64,000 bases of DNA, taken from contig QAOA01005666.1 in NCBI GenBank assembly GCA_003255065.1, positions 537,762 to 601,761 of the forward strand, written 5' to 3'. The notes below the pieces were generated by a model that saw nothing but the letters and a program-made list of their open reading frames with translations, was not told where the DNA came from and did no database searches. Position 1 is the first letter of the stretch; the number at the start of each line of letters is the position of its first letter. The position numbers and the translations under genes are program-made. Shown here piece by piece: positions 1 through 12,670 of the stretch. The stretch comes from Cercis canadensis. Taxonomy: Eukaryota; Streptophyta; Magnoliopsida; Fabales; Fabaceae.

Positions 1-465
1 TATCTTTTATATAAGGAAAATTATTTTCATGAGGATTTAGTCCGAATCTCTTGATAAGTTTACTAAAATGCGACATTATAATTAGTATATATATAAAATA
101 ATTGTTTTTGCATTTTTTTTAACAGTGAAATATTATTGGGCATGCTCTCACATTGAGACTAAAGTTTTTCTTGAATTAGAAAATTTTATTAATTAATAAT
201 ACAATGAATACATATCAACTACTTTGTATTACACCAATTCAACTCATCTATAGCCCTCATATATCTTGCGGATGGCTATATTCTGGTATTATATGCCTTC
301 CTTGGTGCTGCTATCCCTTTATTTCAAATGGAGCTCAAATAATGTGATACTTGATGGTGATCATTGCAGAGGGTCATGCTCCTGTGTCTTTGGTTTGAAA
401 CTTTCACCATCACTTGGAAACATGTTGAGAATTTATCCATGTAATCTTTCTAGTCATTTTCCTAT
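1..465. other. Sequence 3' of the ERD6-like gene
   Basis: This is the 3' flank of the minus-strand sugar transporter. It is AT-rich and includes the presumed 3' UTR next to the stop codon. I see no other gene; the 73-codon plus-strand frame inside it lies partly opposite the transporter's 3' end and has no protein-like features. Confidence 0.5.
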
Positions 466-3400
466 CTATGAACTGATGCATGCCTGAATTTCTTCTAGTG
501 TTTTTCCTCTGGTTTCTGGGACTAACTTCGCTACAAATAGAATAGTTAAGAGGGAAGCAGCGGCATACAAAAACAAAGTACCTGAAAACAAAATGAAATA
601 TGTTACTAATTAAACTGAGATTAACGTAACACTGCTAACCAATTAAGCTTCTGTTCTGTGCTTACCAGGAGAACTCCAACTCATGAGAAAGTTGAAAGTA
701 TATGAAACTACCCAAGCTCCCAACCAGTTCACCAAAACCACCAAGCTCCCAGCAGTTCCCTTGAGATGTATGGGAAAGATCTGCAGGCAGAGCAAAACTA
801 ATATTAGAATAGTTCTCATGAGTCACTATTGACTATATTCTATAATTTATGCTACAAAATCATTAGATATTTCTCAAGTCAAGGGACACATACCTCAGAC
901 ATTATCACCCAAGGAACTGGTCCCATTCCAATTGAAAATGCTGCTATGTATATCTGATAACAAGCACAGTGAAAAAGATGATACAATTTTAGGCGAAACT
1001 AGGCTGAGTTTAAGGTTACAAAGCAAACTTACTGTTTCCCCCCCAAAATACCAACAACTACAGAGTAAGGCTTACCAGCACCCCAGCAACTGCTAATACT
1101 GGTACCCAACCAAGCAATAAGTTTTGACCCTGATCCATGGAATCATAAAATGAACTCTTAGAATTAAGAGAAAGACATGGAATTTATGGGGAAAATTTGA
1201 TACTGAACACTTGCCTTGAGGAAGAAGGCAGCTCCAGTAAGAAAGCAGCCTAAAAATGTCCCACTTGCGGAAACCTGCATTTGCACTAGCACTTCTATTA
1301 GCCATCAAAACCTCCCAAACCACTTACTTATAAATGGTGAAGAAAAGAAATTGCATGCCGATAGATTTACCATTATAAGTGGTCTTCTTCCAGACTTATC
1401 CATCAAAATGGCTCCCAATAGAGTTAATGGAACCTGTGAACCATTTAACACATGAAGTTCACAAAAAAAATTGTAATTATTTGATTAATAACTGAGAAAT
1501 CAGTAGAGGGATCAACTACCTGCATACAAGCATAGGCTATGGTGCCAATTTTTCCTGAAGAAAGTCCTGCAAGTCAAAATACAAAAGAATAAATATTAAA
1601 AAAAAAAAAAAAAGGAAAAGCTGAAACATTTTATTCTTTCACAATTAGCATACATTTTTTTTTCTCACTTACCAGCTGCCACAAAAGTTTCAGCTGTGTA
1701 GAATCCTATTCCGTTAATTCCAACTGATTGCTGGCATACCATTAATCCAACCCCAATCTGAGAGAGTTACAAATAGTAAGAATCCTTTGAGTAATTACAC
1801 ACACATCAAGATTAAATTTCTGCAAATTAGAATGTTGCTTACCACTACAGAGCGCACATGTTTGCTTTGAAACAGATCCAGGAACTTAGTTTTTGGTAGG
1901 CTTTGTAGAGTTTCAATATAATCCTATCAGAAAACAACGAGTCAGCTCCCTAAATATGTCAGATAGATTAGGAACCTTTTCAAAGGTGTTCTATAAGTTA
2001 AGGAGGCTTGGGAAGTTACCAGAATTTCAGCTGCTTCATGAGAAACATCAACATCTTTTCCCCGAAGTTTCCTTAAAGCTGCTTGAAATTCTTTTTCATG
2101 GCCAACCTTTGCCTGCAAATAATAATTTTATGTATTGATATCTTTCTTCTCAACGTTATATTGAAGAGGAAAAAATAGGAGCATTTTGGCCTTAAATTGT
2201 ATTAGTACTTACCAGCCATCTGGGTGACTCTGGGATAAAGCATAGACCAACCAGCAGGGAAATGCAAGGCACAAGCCCTTCAAATTTCAAATCAAGCCAC
2301 CAGTTAATCCTTTCATTCTCTTTTTCATAATTGGCTACATCTTCAGTGAATTCAAAACTAACTTACCAGCTAGAGCCAGTGTCCTCCAAGTTATGACACT
2401 TCCTAATAAGAACGAGACTGATGCTCCAATAACAATCATAAGCTGTAGAAGAATCAGAGTCATAAGAACTTCATTTTTTTGTTTTTGGTAAGCAGAGTCA
2501 AAGAATTTAACTTGAAGGGTACTTGACTTTAATCAGAGAACAAAAGTACAATAACTCTTATTATTTCCCCACCTGATTTGTTGTTGCAAGCCCTCCTCGA
2601 AGATTCTTGGGTGCTATTTCTGCTATATATACTGGGACCTGTTCCATTTTAAATTTTGAAATATTATCATTAAGAGGCAGCTTGTGAAAATAACCATTTG
2701 CATTATGCAGCATGTGTTCAAACTTTCTGAATAAAAATAAACAGAAGCTTCAAGGTTATCGAGGTAGTTACCACAAATGAGATAACTCCAATTCCAAATC
2801 CTGTGAAAAATCTTCCCATGTCAAGTGAGTAAGAACCCTGTGGTATAAAATAATACAAATGAACCTCCTTTACTAACATACATAGCGTTTTGATTTCATG
2901 ATGACTGCAAAGATGAATCTGAATTGTGCAGAAGAAATTGCATACCTTTGAGAAGAAGACAGCTAACCACCCTGTAATGCAAAAACCTGTTGACACTCTC
3001 ATTGCCTGTTCAGCATGAAAATTAAAGAGTTAGTAAAGTGAAGAGGCTCTGCAGATATTTGTTTGAGACATTTAGATAGAACATACCCCTTTCCGGCCAA
3101 TGAAATCTGTAATCCTACCACTTGTCATAGCCCCAAGCATTGCACCAATTGTTACCAAAGAACCAAACATGGAAAACTACCATTTAAAAGGGAAAATCAA
3201 TTAGTAACAGACTCAGAAACTATGATATGAATGTTAATAAAGAGAGGGAATAAGCATACGAACCTCGGAAAGAGATAGATTAAGATCTTCCCTGATAGCC
3301 GATTGAGTGGGTGCTGAGTAGCCCACCTGCCAAAATAATAACTTAAGCTAAAACTACAAACCTTTTTTTTGGTGTGAATTTTGGTTTGGTTCCTAACCCA

Positions 3401-3798
3401 GAAAACAAAAACAAAAAGGGAGAATACATTTAGTAAACTGTACTTTCAGAATGTTTCTAAAGCCATGCACCTCATTTTGAAAGGGAGAAGAAAAAGAAAA
3501 CATAATTTTTTTTCCCCTTACGTATTACAGTTTAAGACACTGAAAAAGACACGAGACCGCTAATTAATTTTCAGAAAGCTTAAAAGATACTTACACAAGT
3601 TCCAAATGCAAAAGAACCACAAACAGCAACAAATGTACTAAGCAAAACCATCCCAATGGACCCATTTTCCACCCTTTTATTATCAGCTTCAACATCTTTG
3701 CATGCAGCAACTTTCCCTTCTTGGATGAAGGGCTCTTGCAAATCCTGAAGCCCAATGGCTTCTCCACTTTCAACATCCCTATACTGTTCAATTGCCAT
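466..3798 (-). CDS. ERD6-like monosaccharide transporter (MFS), 18 coding exons
   Basis: Sugar/proton carrier of the plant ERD6-like group in the major facilitator superfamily; members move monosaccharides across tonoplast or plasma membrane. Exons in transcript order: 3798-3595, 3326-3264, 3176-3087, 3005-2946, 2837-2772, 2638-2573, 2442-2367, 2277-2213, 2112-2020, 1923-1843, 1757-1673, 1566-1520, 1433-1371, 1274-1215, 1129-1076, 953-894, 780-666, 581-466. They join in frame to 487 residues, the normal family length. Visible signatures are DFIGRKG in loop 2-3, [15 protein letters not shown] at the end of helix 6, QQSVGING in helix 7, DKSGRRPL and the terminal [11 protein letters not shown]. 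The N-terminal cytoplasmic arm carries EPFI, a dileucine-like motif region. Intron 14 starts with GC, not GT. The start is the first ATG, about 130 bases below a TATA-like box. Which ERD6-like paralogue it is cannot be settled here. Confidence 0.93.
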
Positions 3799-3923
3799 TT
3801 TTCCAACAGTAATATGACTTCAAAACCAAAAAACCCAAAAATAAAAAGGGTAGCTTTAGAAGGTTGTCAAGAGCAATATGATGAACAGAATGAGGGCTTG
3901 CAAAACATGCCCTGTGTGGCATG

Positions 3924-3933
3924 GTATTTATAG
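3924..3933 (-). promoter_or_regulatory. Likely TATA box of the ERD6-like gene
   Basis: On the minus strand this reads CTATAAATAC, a good plant TATA match, 126-135 bases before the ATG at 3798. That leaves room for a 5' UTR of about 100 bases. No other TATA-like site is as well placed. Confidence 0.55.
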
Positions 3934-4884
3934 TACATGTACCAAAGCAGAGGCACAGCTTGATATTTCTAATCTTTGTCTGACTCTGTCCATTAAGAAA
4001 TTAAGAAAAGGGCATGGTCCAAAAAGTGTACTGGATTGGAAATTTGTAATTGCATGTGGGATGAAGCTGTCACTGACGTGGTGATTGTTAGAGGCCAATT
4101 CAGAGGTTGTAGGTGGAAATGGATTAGGAGTTGAAGCTTGTTTGGTAATGGTAACAAGTTGGCATGTGGATCCTATGCTGACTCCATGATTGCTCTTGTT
4201 TAATCATCTCAGCTTACGTGGTTCTTACTCGGATTGGGACGGATATGAATAAATCTAATGGTATATCGTTTCCAAAGTAGGCGGCAACTTGTTGGGAACA
4301 GGACCATATGGTTTTCGGCTCACAATGATTGGCAAGATGAATGCAAGTGGTCTCTTTATAGTAATATATGTTATATAAAAAGAAGATATTAAGTTGCTAA
4401 TAACAGGTTTTGATTTTGAATACATGAGCGGTTGATATTTTTTTACATGAAATGTAATTTTCATTAAGAATAAGAAGAAACAGGTACATCATAAAACAAT
4501 TGAGAGAAGTTCGACTGAACTTTCTTTAAATTCCAAACTACGTGCATCAACATAAACTCGGGCATTACTAGTGGTTGTTTGATGCAAGATTATGATAAAA
4601 ATACCATCTTGAATTGTAGTTTGTGTATAAACTCCAAGTTAATCTAGAAGAAATATATAGTTACTAATCACTCATGCATGCCAATCATTAAAGATTAAAA
4701 ATGTAGAATATGAAATCTTAAAAAAGAGAAAGTTACAAATTCTCAAGAGAAAGCATTTATCCTCTTATGTAACACAAACACAAAAGCTATTTAATAATGT
4801 TACTTTTACTGCTTTCTTTTTGTTTATTCTGAAATAATATTTTACATAGATAACCTCCAAAAAGTGATATCGTGATTAAAAAAA

Positions 4885-5115
4885 GTGATTAAGTTAATTT
4901 ATTTGAATAGATTTCTTATATATTTTTGATTTGTGATATTACATAGAAATAGTTAATATGTGAATGATATATGTACAAATCAACTATTTTTAAATTTGTT
5001 TAAGAAAATAAGATAAATTATATTTTATATTTAATAAAATATAAAAAATTATTTATATTTGTCACGTCAGTGTGATATGACATACTCATATAATATTATA
5101 AAATTATCATTTATT
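4885..5115 (+). repeat. AT-rich MITE family, copy A
   Basis: One of seven related copies in the window (others at 5880-6065, 30184-30395, 30783-30985, 52490-52692, 52703-52918, 53128-53325). The family is about 200 bases with a shared core around TTGTCACGTCAGT and the run AAAATAAGATAAATTATATTTTATA, split here by small changes. Ends resemble an imperfect inverted repeat TTCTTAGATA / TTCTATGATA. It has no coding content. Confidence 0.6.
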
Positions 5116-5247
5116 TAAATATAATAAATTCCATCTTTATGTTACTTTTTAAATTATTTAGTAATAATGTAGATATTTTGTTGATCTTTAACTGTGTCAC
5201 GCGGTAAAAGTCAAAAATCAAAATATTACTTATGAGAGTACATTTTT

Positions 5248-5796
5248 GGCTTAATTGCAATTTTGGTCCTCCTATTTTAATCACTTAAACGTTTTGGTCC
5301 CCCTTCTTTAAAAATGAACTATTGAGTCCCTCTATATTCATAAAATGTACAAATTTAGTCCATTTATCTTTAAGTCAAAATTCTTAGGTTTATTTCAAGG
5401 TGTAAAGTTCTCTGATTCATAATCCCAACGTTCAGATTGAAGGGCTACATCTTGTGAACCTCCTCACTAAATTTGAGCTCGATCTAACGGTGAAACTCAG
5501 CACAAAATACCAAAATCATAAATTTTCATCTAACCAAAAATTTAGGCTTATTCATTGTTAGATCGAGCTGAAATTTAATGAAAATATTCACAAGATGTAG
5601 CTTTTCAATCTGAACGGTGGGATTATGAATCAGAGAGTTTTACACCTTGAAATAAACCTAAGAATTTTAACTTAAAGATAAATGGATTAAACTTGTACAT
5701 TTTATGAATATAGAGGGACTCAATAGTTCATTTTTAAAGAATGAGGACCAAAATGTTCAAGTGGTTAAAATAGGGGCCCAAAATTGCAATTAAGCC
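5248..5796. mobile_element. Foldback Mutator-type MITE with 9-bp target duplication
   Basis: The element is a near-complete inverted repeat: the left arm (about 5248-5505) returns in reverse complement in the right arm (about 5545-5796) with a short loop. It begins GGCTTAATTGCAATTTTGG and ends in the complement of that. It is flanked by TACATTTTT at 5239-5247 and at 5797-5805, a perfect 9-base target duplication, the length typical of Mutator-like transposons. No transposase is present, so it is non-autonomous. Confidence 0.85.
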
Positions 5797-5844
5797 TACA
5801 TTTTTTGGTGCACTACGACAACTTGAGCTTCTATGACCCTATTC

Positions 5845-5880
5845 TTTATCCACCTTGACCAACTGAGCTAGTTCGAAATC
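5845..5880 (-). repeat. tRNA-like A-box fragment, possible SINE head
   Basis: Reading the minus strand gives TAGCTCAGTTGGTCAAGG, a perfect internal A-box of tRNA-derived promoters. No B-box follows before the right end of the foldback MITE, so this is at most a truncated SINE or tRNA fragment and not a tRNA gene. Confidence 0.35.
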
Positions 5881-6065
5881 ATATCATATGAGAATAATTA
5901 ATGTGTGAATTAATAACATGTATATAAATTAACTATTTTCAAGTTTGTTTGAAAAAATAAGATAAATTATATTTTATATCTAACAAAATATAAAAATTAC
6001 ATATGTATGCTACATCAAGATGGTATGATATACGTATCTGATATCATAGAATTTTCATATAAATA
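5880..6065 (+). repeat. AT-rich MITE family, copy B
   Basis: Same family as 4885-5115 and in the same orientation. The core TAAGATAAATTATATTTTAT is shared, and the copy ends near GATATCATAGAATTTTC. Copies A and B flank the foldback MITE. Confidence 0.55.
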
Positions 6066-7340
6066 TTTGTATAATAATTTTAATTTAATTCTTCATATTA
6101 AGTATTTTTATCCAGTATAAACTTCACAATAAAAATATTGTTTCTCTAGTCTTCCGTTCACTTGGTGCCAATGAATAGAAAATCTACGTATCAAATTCAG
6201 ATTTTGTGTTATATATAATTGTGTACAACTTTGTTGTGATTTATATATGATGTTTCAAAATAACATATCTTGACTTGAGAGAACCCGGTTTTGGACATGA
6301 GACAGATCTTCATATCGAACCTACCAATGGATGAATTAATATTCTAGCTGCATGTGACTCATTCTGCGTACATGATTAAATAAATAAAACAACGCGTGAG
6401 GACCATTGAAATTGAAATAATATGTCAACACACTCAATTCAATTTCAATCTGTTGATGCCAAAAATGTCGATGCTAAAGTTCTAAAGTTTAGTTTTGATA
6501 AAAATTATTTTTTAGACTACACATTTTTTGTATATTTATCATAGTTATAGAATGTGAAAACTACTGAAATTGTGACGTCTTGATTTTGCTGAAAATGTGC
6601 GCCTCATCGACTCTAGTGTAAGATCATGGGCTTGGAGTCTGACTCGGCCATTTAGTTCGGTACTCATCAAAATCCATCAAATTCTTAATCTATTTAATTA
6701 ATTAATAAATATTTAAAAATGTTTTTTTATTAAGCCCATTGACAAATATGTTGAATGTAAGAAAAACAATCATCAATGACCGAATGATGCACAATATACA
6801 CATGATATGAACAAAAATCAGTAATCATCATCCTCTCTTTCTAAAACATTTAATTTCATGATTTATAACTAAATACTTGCATCAAATAAGCAAAGGAATC
6901 ATCTTCCACAGAAAAATTGACCAATGTTGGCAACTAAGCACGCTGCTAATAATTGTATCTTCTTGTATTTTAATAGATAACAGAAGCTGACACGTTATTA
7001 ACGAGTCAGCAGCTTATCTAATTAATGAGTATAGTATTGGACATTATTAGCGGTGATGGGACCCAATATAGCCAAACTAATACCATACGGCAATGTTTTT
7101 AAAACCTAATCGGAGGGTGAACCGTTCTATCTCTTGGACATAGGTATGAGATAATAGGTTGAAAGTTGAAACCTATTAAACATGGTTTCTATTAGATGTT
7201 CCCGTGGCAAAAAAATAATTTGAAGCAATAGAAAGGGTGTTTGAATCTTGATAAGCAAAAGTTTATGGTGAGAGGAAGTTCAGAATTTTTTTTCTCAGTG
7301 CACTATCACAGGGATGTAAGAATGCCCTAAGTGGATCTTA
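6066..7340. other. Intergenic, no gene seen
   Basis: AT-rich spacer with stop codons in all frames at short spacing. No conserved protein segment, RNA gene or clear element end was recognised. Confidence 0.5.
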
Positions 7341-7357
7341 TGCTTGATTCATAATAG

Positions 7358-7821
7358 GTTTAAATGTACTCCAAGTCTTTATAATTTTATTTTTTCTTTT
7401 GTGGTCTTTATAGTTTAAAATTTTTTTTATTGGGTTTTTGTCATCACTCTCAGTTATAAATCCGTCAGTTTAGTGCTCACATGACAAACGGCTTGTTTAT
7501 GTGACAATAAAAAAAAGTTGATGTGGCACCAAAGTGAAATAAAAATTGTCACCTCATCATCTTTCATCTTCTTCCCTTTTCTCTCTACTTTGACAATTTG
7601 TGTGCCACTTTGACATCACATAAGCTTCATCTATTGCTACATAAAGAAGTCGTTTGTCATATCAACATTACATTGACGAAGTTATAACTCAGGGTGATGG
7701 CAGAGATCTAATTAAAAAAAAAAATTAAACTATAAGTACCCTAAAAAAAGAAAAAAAAATATAAAAACCTTATTTAAAATTTATCCAAATTATAAAAACT
7801 TGTAATACATTCAAATTTTCG
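7358..7821. mobile_element. MITE with long inverted ends, same family as 50947-51343
   Basis: The left end GTTTAAATGTACTCCAAGTC and the right end (complement of ACTTGTAATACATTCAAA) pair, and the internal CCGTCAGTTTAGTGCTCACATGAC segment has a mirrored partner near 7655. The copy at 50947-51343 is the cleaner relative with a perfect 9-base target duplication. Here the flanks are TCATAATAG and TAATAATAG, eight of nine matching, so the boundaries are approximate. Confidence 0.55.
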
Positions 7822-7859
7822 TAATAATAGTACAATTAAGTGTTACGGTGAAGTCAACC

Positions 7860-8480
7860 ACGTCGGATGACGTGTACCGTCTGCCCCAAAGAATCCTCAA
7901 CCCTTTTCCCAGCTAAGGTGTGATTCATGTGCTTTAGTGCATCGAATCTTAATTTAAAAGAATAAAAACAAAAGAAAAGTTGCGGCTAATATGGAAGGAT
8001 GTGAACGGGGAACAGAATAGGCTATGTTTAGTTCAGCTTCTACACCTAATTTTTGATATGTACATACTCCTAAATCTTAATTAATCTAGGGTTTTGGATA
8101 ATATTCTAATTGGTCTAAGGCTTTCATGTATACTTTTACAAGTGAATAGGTAGCATAGCATATATATCTCCAAAATAAAATCAGAATCTGTTATAAGTGG
8201 TTTAAGTTCTCTTCAAAATACGTCTCATAAAGGAAGGTTTGCCCCCCATTATATATGGAACCTAAGACCTCCTTCGTCAATCGATGTGAGACTATCAGAA
8301 TCTAACAATGTATTCAACATATTAATTTGTGGTTTTGAAAATAGAGAAAACTAGTTGCATATTGGTGTGTTGCACGAATAGATAAAGTAAAAAGAAAATA
8401 AATCCGTTAAGAGAAAGAAAGAGAAATAAAAAAAAAAGCAAGAAAATACAAGAAACGAATACATAAATTTTATATAGTTG
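7860..8480. other. Intergenic with LTR-like scrap, no gene
   Basis: Near 8250-8300 the text GGAACCTAAGACC ... CGATGTGAGAC resembles a phrase that recurs in plant LTR elements. It is too short to classify. No coding segment is visible. Confidence 0.35.
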
Positions 8481-8488
8481 CACTCTTA

Positions 8489-8955
8489 GGCTCTATTTGA
8501 GAGTTTGAAGTGAGGGAAAAGAAAAGAAGATAAGAGAAAAGAGAGAGAAGGGAAGGGAAAGAGAAAAAATTTTCTCTTTTTTGTGTGAATGATTAAAATG
8601 AACAAAATAAGTAGAAATGAAAGAAAAAAAATAAAAATTTATAATTTTACAAATTTATCCTTTATTTATAAAATAAATATATTTAATATAAGATTTAATA
8701 ATGTTATCTAAATAGTGTTTGAAAAAGAATTTGAAGAAATAAATAGATGTATAATAGTAAACTATTCTTTTTTTCTATCCAAATTCTCAAAATTGGAGGA
8801 ACACAAAAATGAAGATAAAAAAGAAATGTGAGGGTTTGAAGTTACCCTTTGGTTTCCTTTTCTTTTTTAATCTTGAACTCTCACACAATTGATGAACACA
8901 TTTACTCATTTTCTTTCTTCTCATTTCCCTTCAATTCTAACTCCCAAACAAACCC
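8489..8955. mobile_element. Tourist/Harbinger-like MITE with TTA target
   Basis: The element runs from GGCTCTATTTGAGAG to CTCCCAAACAAACCC and is flanked by TTA at 8486-8488 and 8956-8958. A three-base TTA target is typical of PIF/Harbinger elements. The ends match the larger MITE at 41166-41909 (GGGTTTGTTTGGGAG). The interior is purine-rich on the left and pyrimidine-rich on the right, so it folds back on itself. Confidence 0.7.
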
Positions 8956-9022
8956 TTAAAAAAAATGTTCTCTATTAGTTGTATATTGGGAGTTGCCTAT
9001 ATTTGGATGAAGAGAACATTGC

Positions 9023-12000
9023 TCACTCATAGAGGAAACTCAGCAAGCCACTCTTCATTTTGGGACAGCCACCAACGCTTAATTCTTTCACCAATGGGAA
9101 TTCATGAGAACTAATTCCTGAACAGATCCTTTCAAGTTTCGGCAAATTAACGAGTTTAAGTGATCTCAAACGAGGAAATATGCATGTGATATTGTTATCA
9201 CCATCTGCTTTTGTTTCTCCCATTTGGATTACTTCCAACAACTCAGCACAGTCACTGACCTCTATCTTTTCCATTCGCTCTAGACTCCCAGCATTGTGTT
9301 GAGAAATTACATAGGTTAGGTTGTTACAGTTAGACACTATCAACCTCTTTAACAGCTTAAATTTCACATCTCCAATGCTCCTGAACCTGGGTAAATCAGC
9401 AAATTTCAAATACTCCAACCTTGGTAATGCAGCATTTACCTGCCAAATGCCTCAAATTAATCTATCATAATCTAGATTTGTCCCAGTTTATACTTTCTGC
9501 ATGTTTGAAATATGTTTCCACGTAGAAGGCAAACAAAGTTTATACTTGTCTTCCATATTGTGGCTGCAGATCAATTCAGAATGGGATTTAAAAGGTAAAA
9601 AAAAGGTGTTAAGACATAGTATTCAATGTAAAAGGCATTAGATTAAAATGTAGACTTAGTTTGTTTCATTTGAAATGAGTTGTTTTCACTTTCATTTATA
9701 AAACAAGTGTTCTAAACCCATTGTTTATATAACCGAAATCTAAATCAAAATTCAGCATTTTGACATACCCGTTTTACTTCTGCAGCATCAACTATAGCTT
9801 CCATGTTGCTACATTTAGTAACCTCCACTTCTCCAAGTTGTGAAAGCCTTATAGCCATAGATGTTGATAACAAAATTTTTAGCATATGACAGTATTCTAC
9901 TCGTATCACCTTCAACTCACCTAAGGACAGTGCTGAGAATCGATTGGAGCATATCCTTATCAAGTTGATCAAATTGTTCAGAACAAGTGACTGCAAGACA
10001 GGAACAGTTGGCTGCATGGAAGTGTAGTTGATTATGTATTCTATCTCAGAATTATCTTGCACATGAAGATGCTTCAATTCTCGAAACCCTTTCTTCTCTA
10101 ACCTATAATTCACAACATCCTTAATACGTGTTATTTGATCACCTAACCACAATGCTTCTGATTTTTCCAACAGCACTTTAATCCATGGTTTCAAATAACT
10201 CATGCCTACAACAGCATTGACATTGAGTTCCAAGATTCTCTGTGGCATAGTCGTCGTGCTGGCTTTTCGCAACCAGTGCCAACCCCTTTGTCCTATGGAA
10301 ATTTTGTATCTGATTAAGGTATCAGGGAGCGATAATGTTGTTGGAAGAACAACGGGATCAGAAATATTAATCTCTAAATTAGTCAGGTGATGCAACTGAC
10401 TTAGCTCGCCAAGGCTAGCATTACTACTTTCTTCCCCATGAATTGCCCACTTGACATTGAGGCTGTTCTCCATGAGCAATTCTTTCAAGTTCACCAAGTT
10501 TGATAAGACTCCAGGCTCAATAGCATGCAGCTTTGGACAATGGCTCAAATCCAACAACTGTAGATAAGTGAGTTGTCCAATTTTGCTTGGAAACTGCTCT
10601 ATGTTGGTTTGTGAAAGGCTAAGAACCTTTAAACTCTTGAGATCTCCAATCATAGCGATGTCATGCCCCAAAACACACTGATCCAAACACAAGGTTTGGA
10701 TATTTGTTAGGTGAACAAGTGAGGGAGGTAATGGTGACAACTCCATCTTTGTCAAATCCAAAATCTCGAGTCCTTTAATACCCTCGAAAAAGGTTTCCGG
10801 AATCCTTGAACTACGTTTCTCATGGGACACATGGAGAAACCGCAGTTTAGGCATATTCCACATTTGAGGAAACGCAGGAATGTGAGTGCTAAGCAGAGAA
10901 ATATGGGTGAAATTCTTCATGGTATCTTCATCTGGCCATGTGTCTCGTTCAACATCATGTTTGACAACAAATGTAGACCTGTTGGATACACTGTTAGTTA
11001 TGGCAAAATCATAAACAACATCATGCATGGTAGCAGAGTCACTTGTTTCACCATTCTGCAATAAGCATAACATTTTTAAAAAATCTACCCTCTCGTAGAC
11101 TTGTTCAATATTCATGGCCCAATATTTGTGTAGCTTCTGATAAGATATCTGAGTCCCAAGCAAACTACAATCTGATAAAATTTCAAAGTTGAAGTTGTCA
11201 ATTATACCAGATTTGAGATCATCATTTCCAATGGATGAAAATATCAGGGATGGAAACATGCTGCGTGTTCTGAGTCGATCCAACATAGCCTTCCAGTTCT
11301 CTAATTCTTCATCATTTCTCAATAGAATTGCAACCTCAACTAGTGCCCGAGGCAGACCCTTGCATTCTTTTGCTATTTCAATAGCCAGTTGACTATATGC
11401 ATAATTATAGAATGACCAATTGTAAGCATAACCGTGATAGAATCCCACTATTTCTTTGAACAAATGCAAACCCTCCTCTGCTTGCAGGGGTTCTAGCAAG
11501 AACTCCCTCTGAGTACCCATTTCTGATAACACATCTTTTCTTCTAGACGTGATAAGTACCACGCAACCTCTATGATCATAGGCACTGGGAATTCCTATAT
11601 CCATCAAAGAAGTTTCAGGGTTCCACATATGATCTAAAATCACAAGAACCCTCTTCTCCTTTTTTAACCTTTGACGGAGTTGTTGTGCTCTTTCTCTTGT
11701 GTTCCATTCCTTCACAAATTCAAGACCAACCCGCATTGCCAATTGCTGCTGAATGCTTTCCACCATCTGCTTTTGAATTTGGGTAGGTTCATGGTGTGAA
11801 GGTTTAATTTGATCAAGAGCTGAAGTTATTGCTACTGCATCAAACAAGCATTTTTCGCATGCTATCTTGGCTACTAGTTGGACCATTGTGGTCTTTCCAA
11901 TGCCAGGCATACCATACACCCCAATCACGTTGATAATTGGATCAGCAACTGCATCCATGATTTTCTCTAAAGTCTGCATTTGTGATTCAAACTCCAAAAC

Positions 12001-12462
12001 AGAGGAAGGCATAAATAGGATTGGGCTTTCTGATATCAAATTAGCCAGAGACTCTGCCATCTTCTTTGCCTGCATACCAAGGCGATAACGATACCTAAAA
12101 TTATGACGCCCACTAACACTAAGCAAGAGCCTTCCATTACCAATAACCTTTTCTGCTTCCTTAGTAATGTTTTCAGCATTTTCCACCCAACTAATAACAT
12201 GAGCTTCAATTTTTCTATCATTCTCTTGGGCAACAATAATATCTTGTCGCATCTTGTCTCTCGCCAGCTCCAGCTTCTTCACTTGTTTCTCAACATGCTC
12301 CAATCGCTTTGCAAGGCCTACCATTAAATTGACTCTGTACATTACTTTCTTTCTTTGTTTTCTTCCAGAACTAACAGATTCGCAGGTCGCTCTGGTGAAA
12401 CCTTGTACTTGTACAAGAACAAGGTTGTAGCAAATCTGGTAACTACGGTTTCTTCCCCCCAA
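9023..12462 (-). CDS. CC-NBS-LRR disease resistance protein (RPS2/At4g27190 type)
   Basis: Intracellular immune receptor of the coiled-coil NB-ARC LRR class. Exon 1 is 12462-9769 and exon 2 is 9439-9023, joined by a phase-0 GT-AG intron, giving about 1036 residues. Order: coiled coil (about 45-110), P-loop GMPGIGKTT (184-192), kinase-2 VLVILDHMW (272-280), RNBS-B VVLITSRRKDVL (301-312), GLPR in place of GLPL (369-372), MHDVV (479-483), then irregular leucine-rich repeats to the end. Oddities: the second kinase-2 aspartate is histidine, GLPL is GLPR, a Tyr/Asn-rich insert lies at about 341-358, and the segment before MHD is short and lacks a clear RNBS-D motif. The first 40 residues do not look like a normal start; the Met at residue 41 or an upstream exon may be the true start. 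The frame is otherwise open. Confidence 0.88.
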
Positions 12463-12670
12463 TTCCTACATACTCAAGAACAGAAAAAAAATCAAATCTG
12501 ATGAACTGTCAACAACTATTTAGGTCGACTCAACTATACATGTCTTTAAACCTTTATAGTTGTTCTAAGAAAATGAAGCCTGAGAAAAATTAAAATATGG
12601 ACTTGACAAATCTGCAACCACATAAACAGAAACTGAAAAAGAAGGCTATAACTAGCTACCTTTAATTAAG

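Noticed and set aside
4255..4464. 69-codon minus-strand frame
   Set aside because: Lies in the upstream flank of the transporter without protein-like features.
5845..5880. tRNA gene suggested by TAGCTCAGTTGG
   Set aside because: No B-box, no acceptor stem and a MITE boundary directly after it; at most a fragment.
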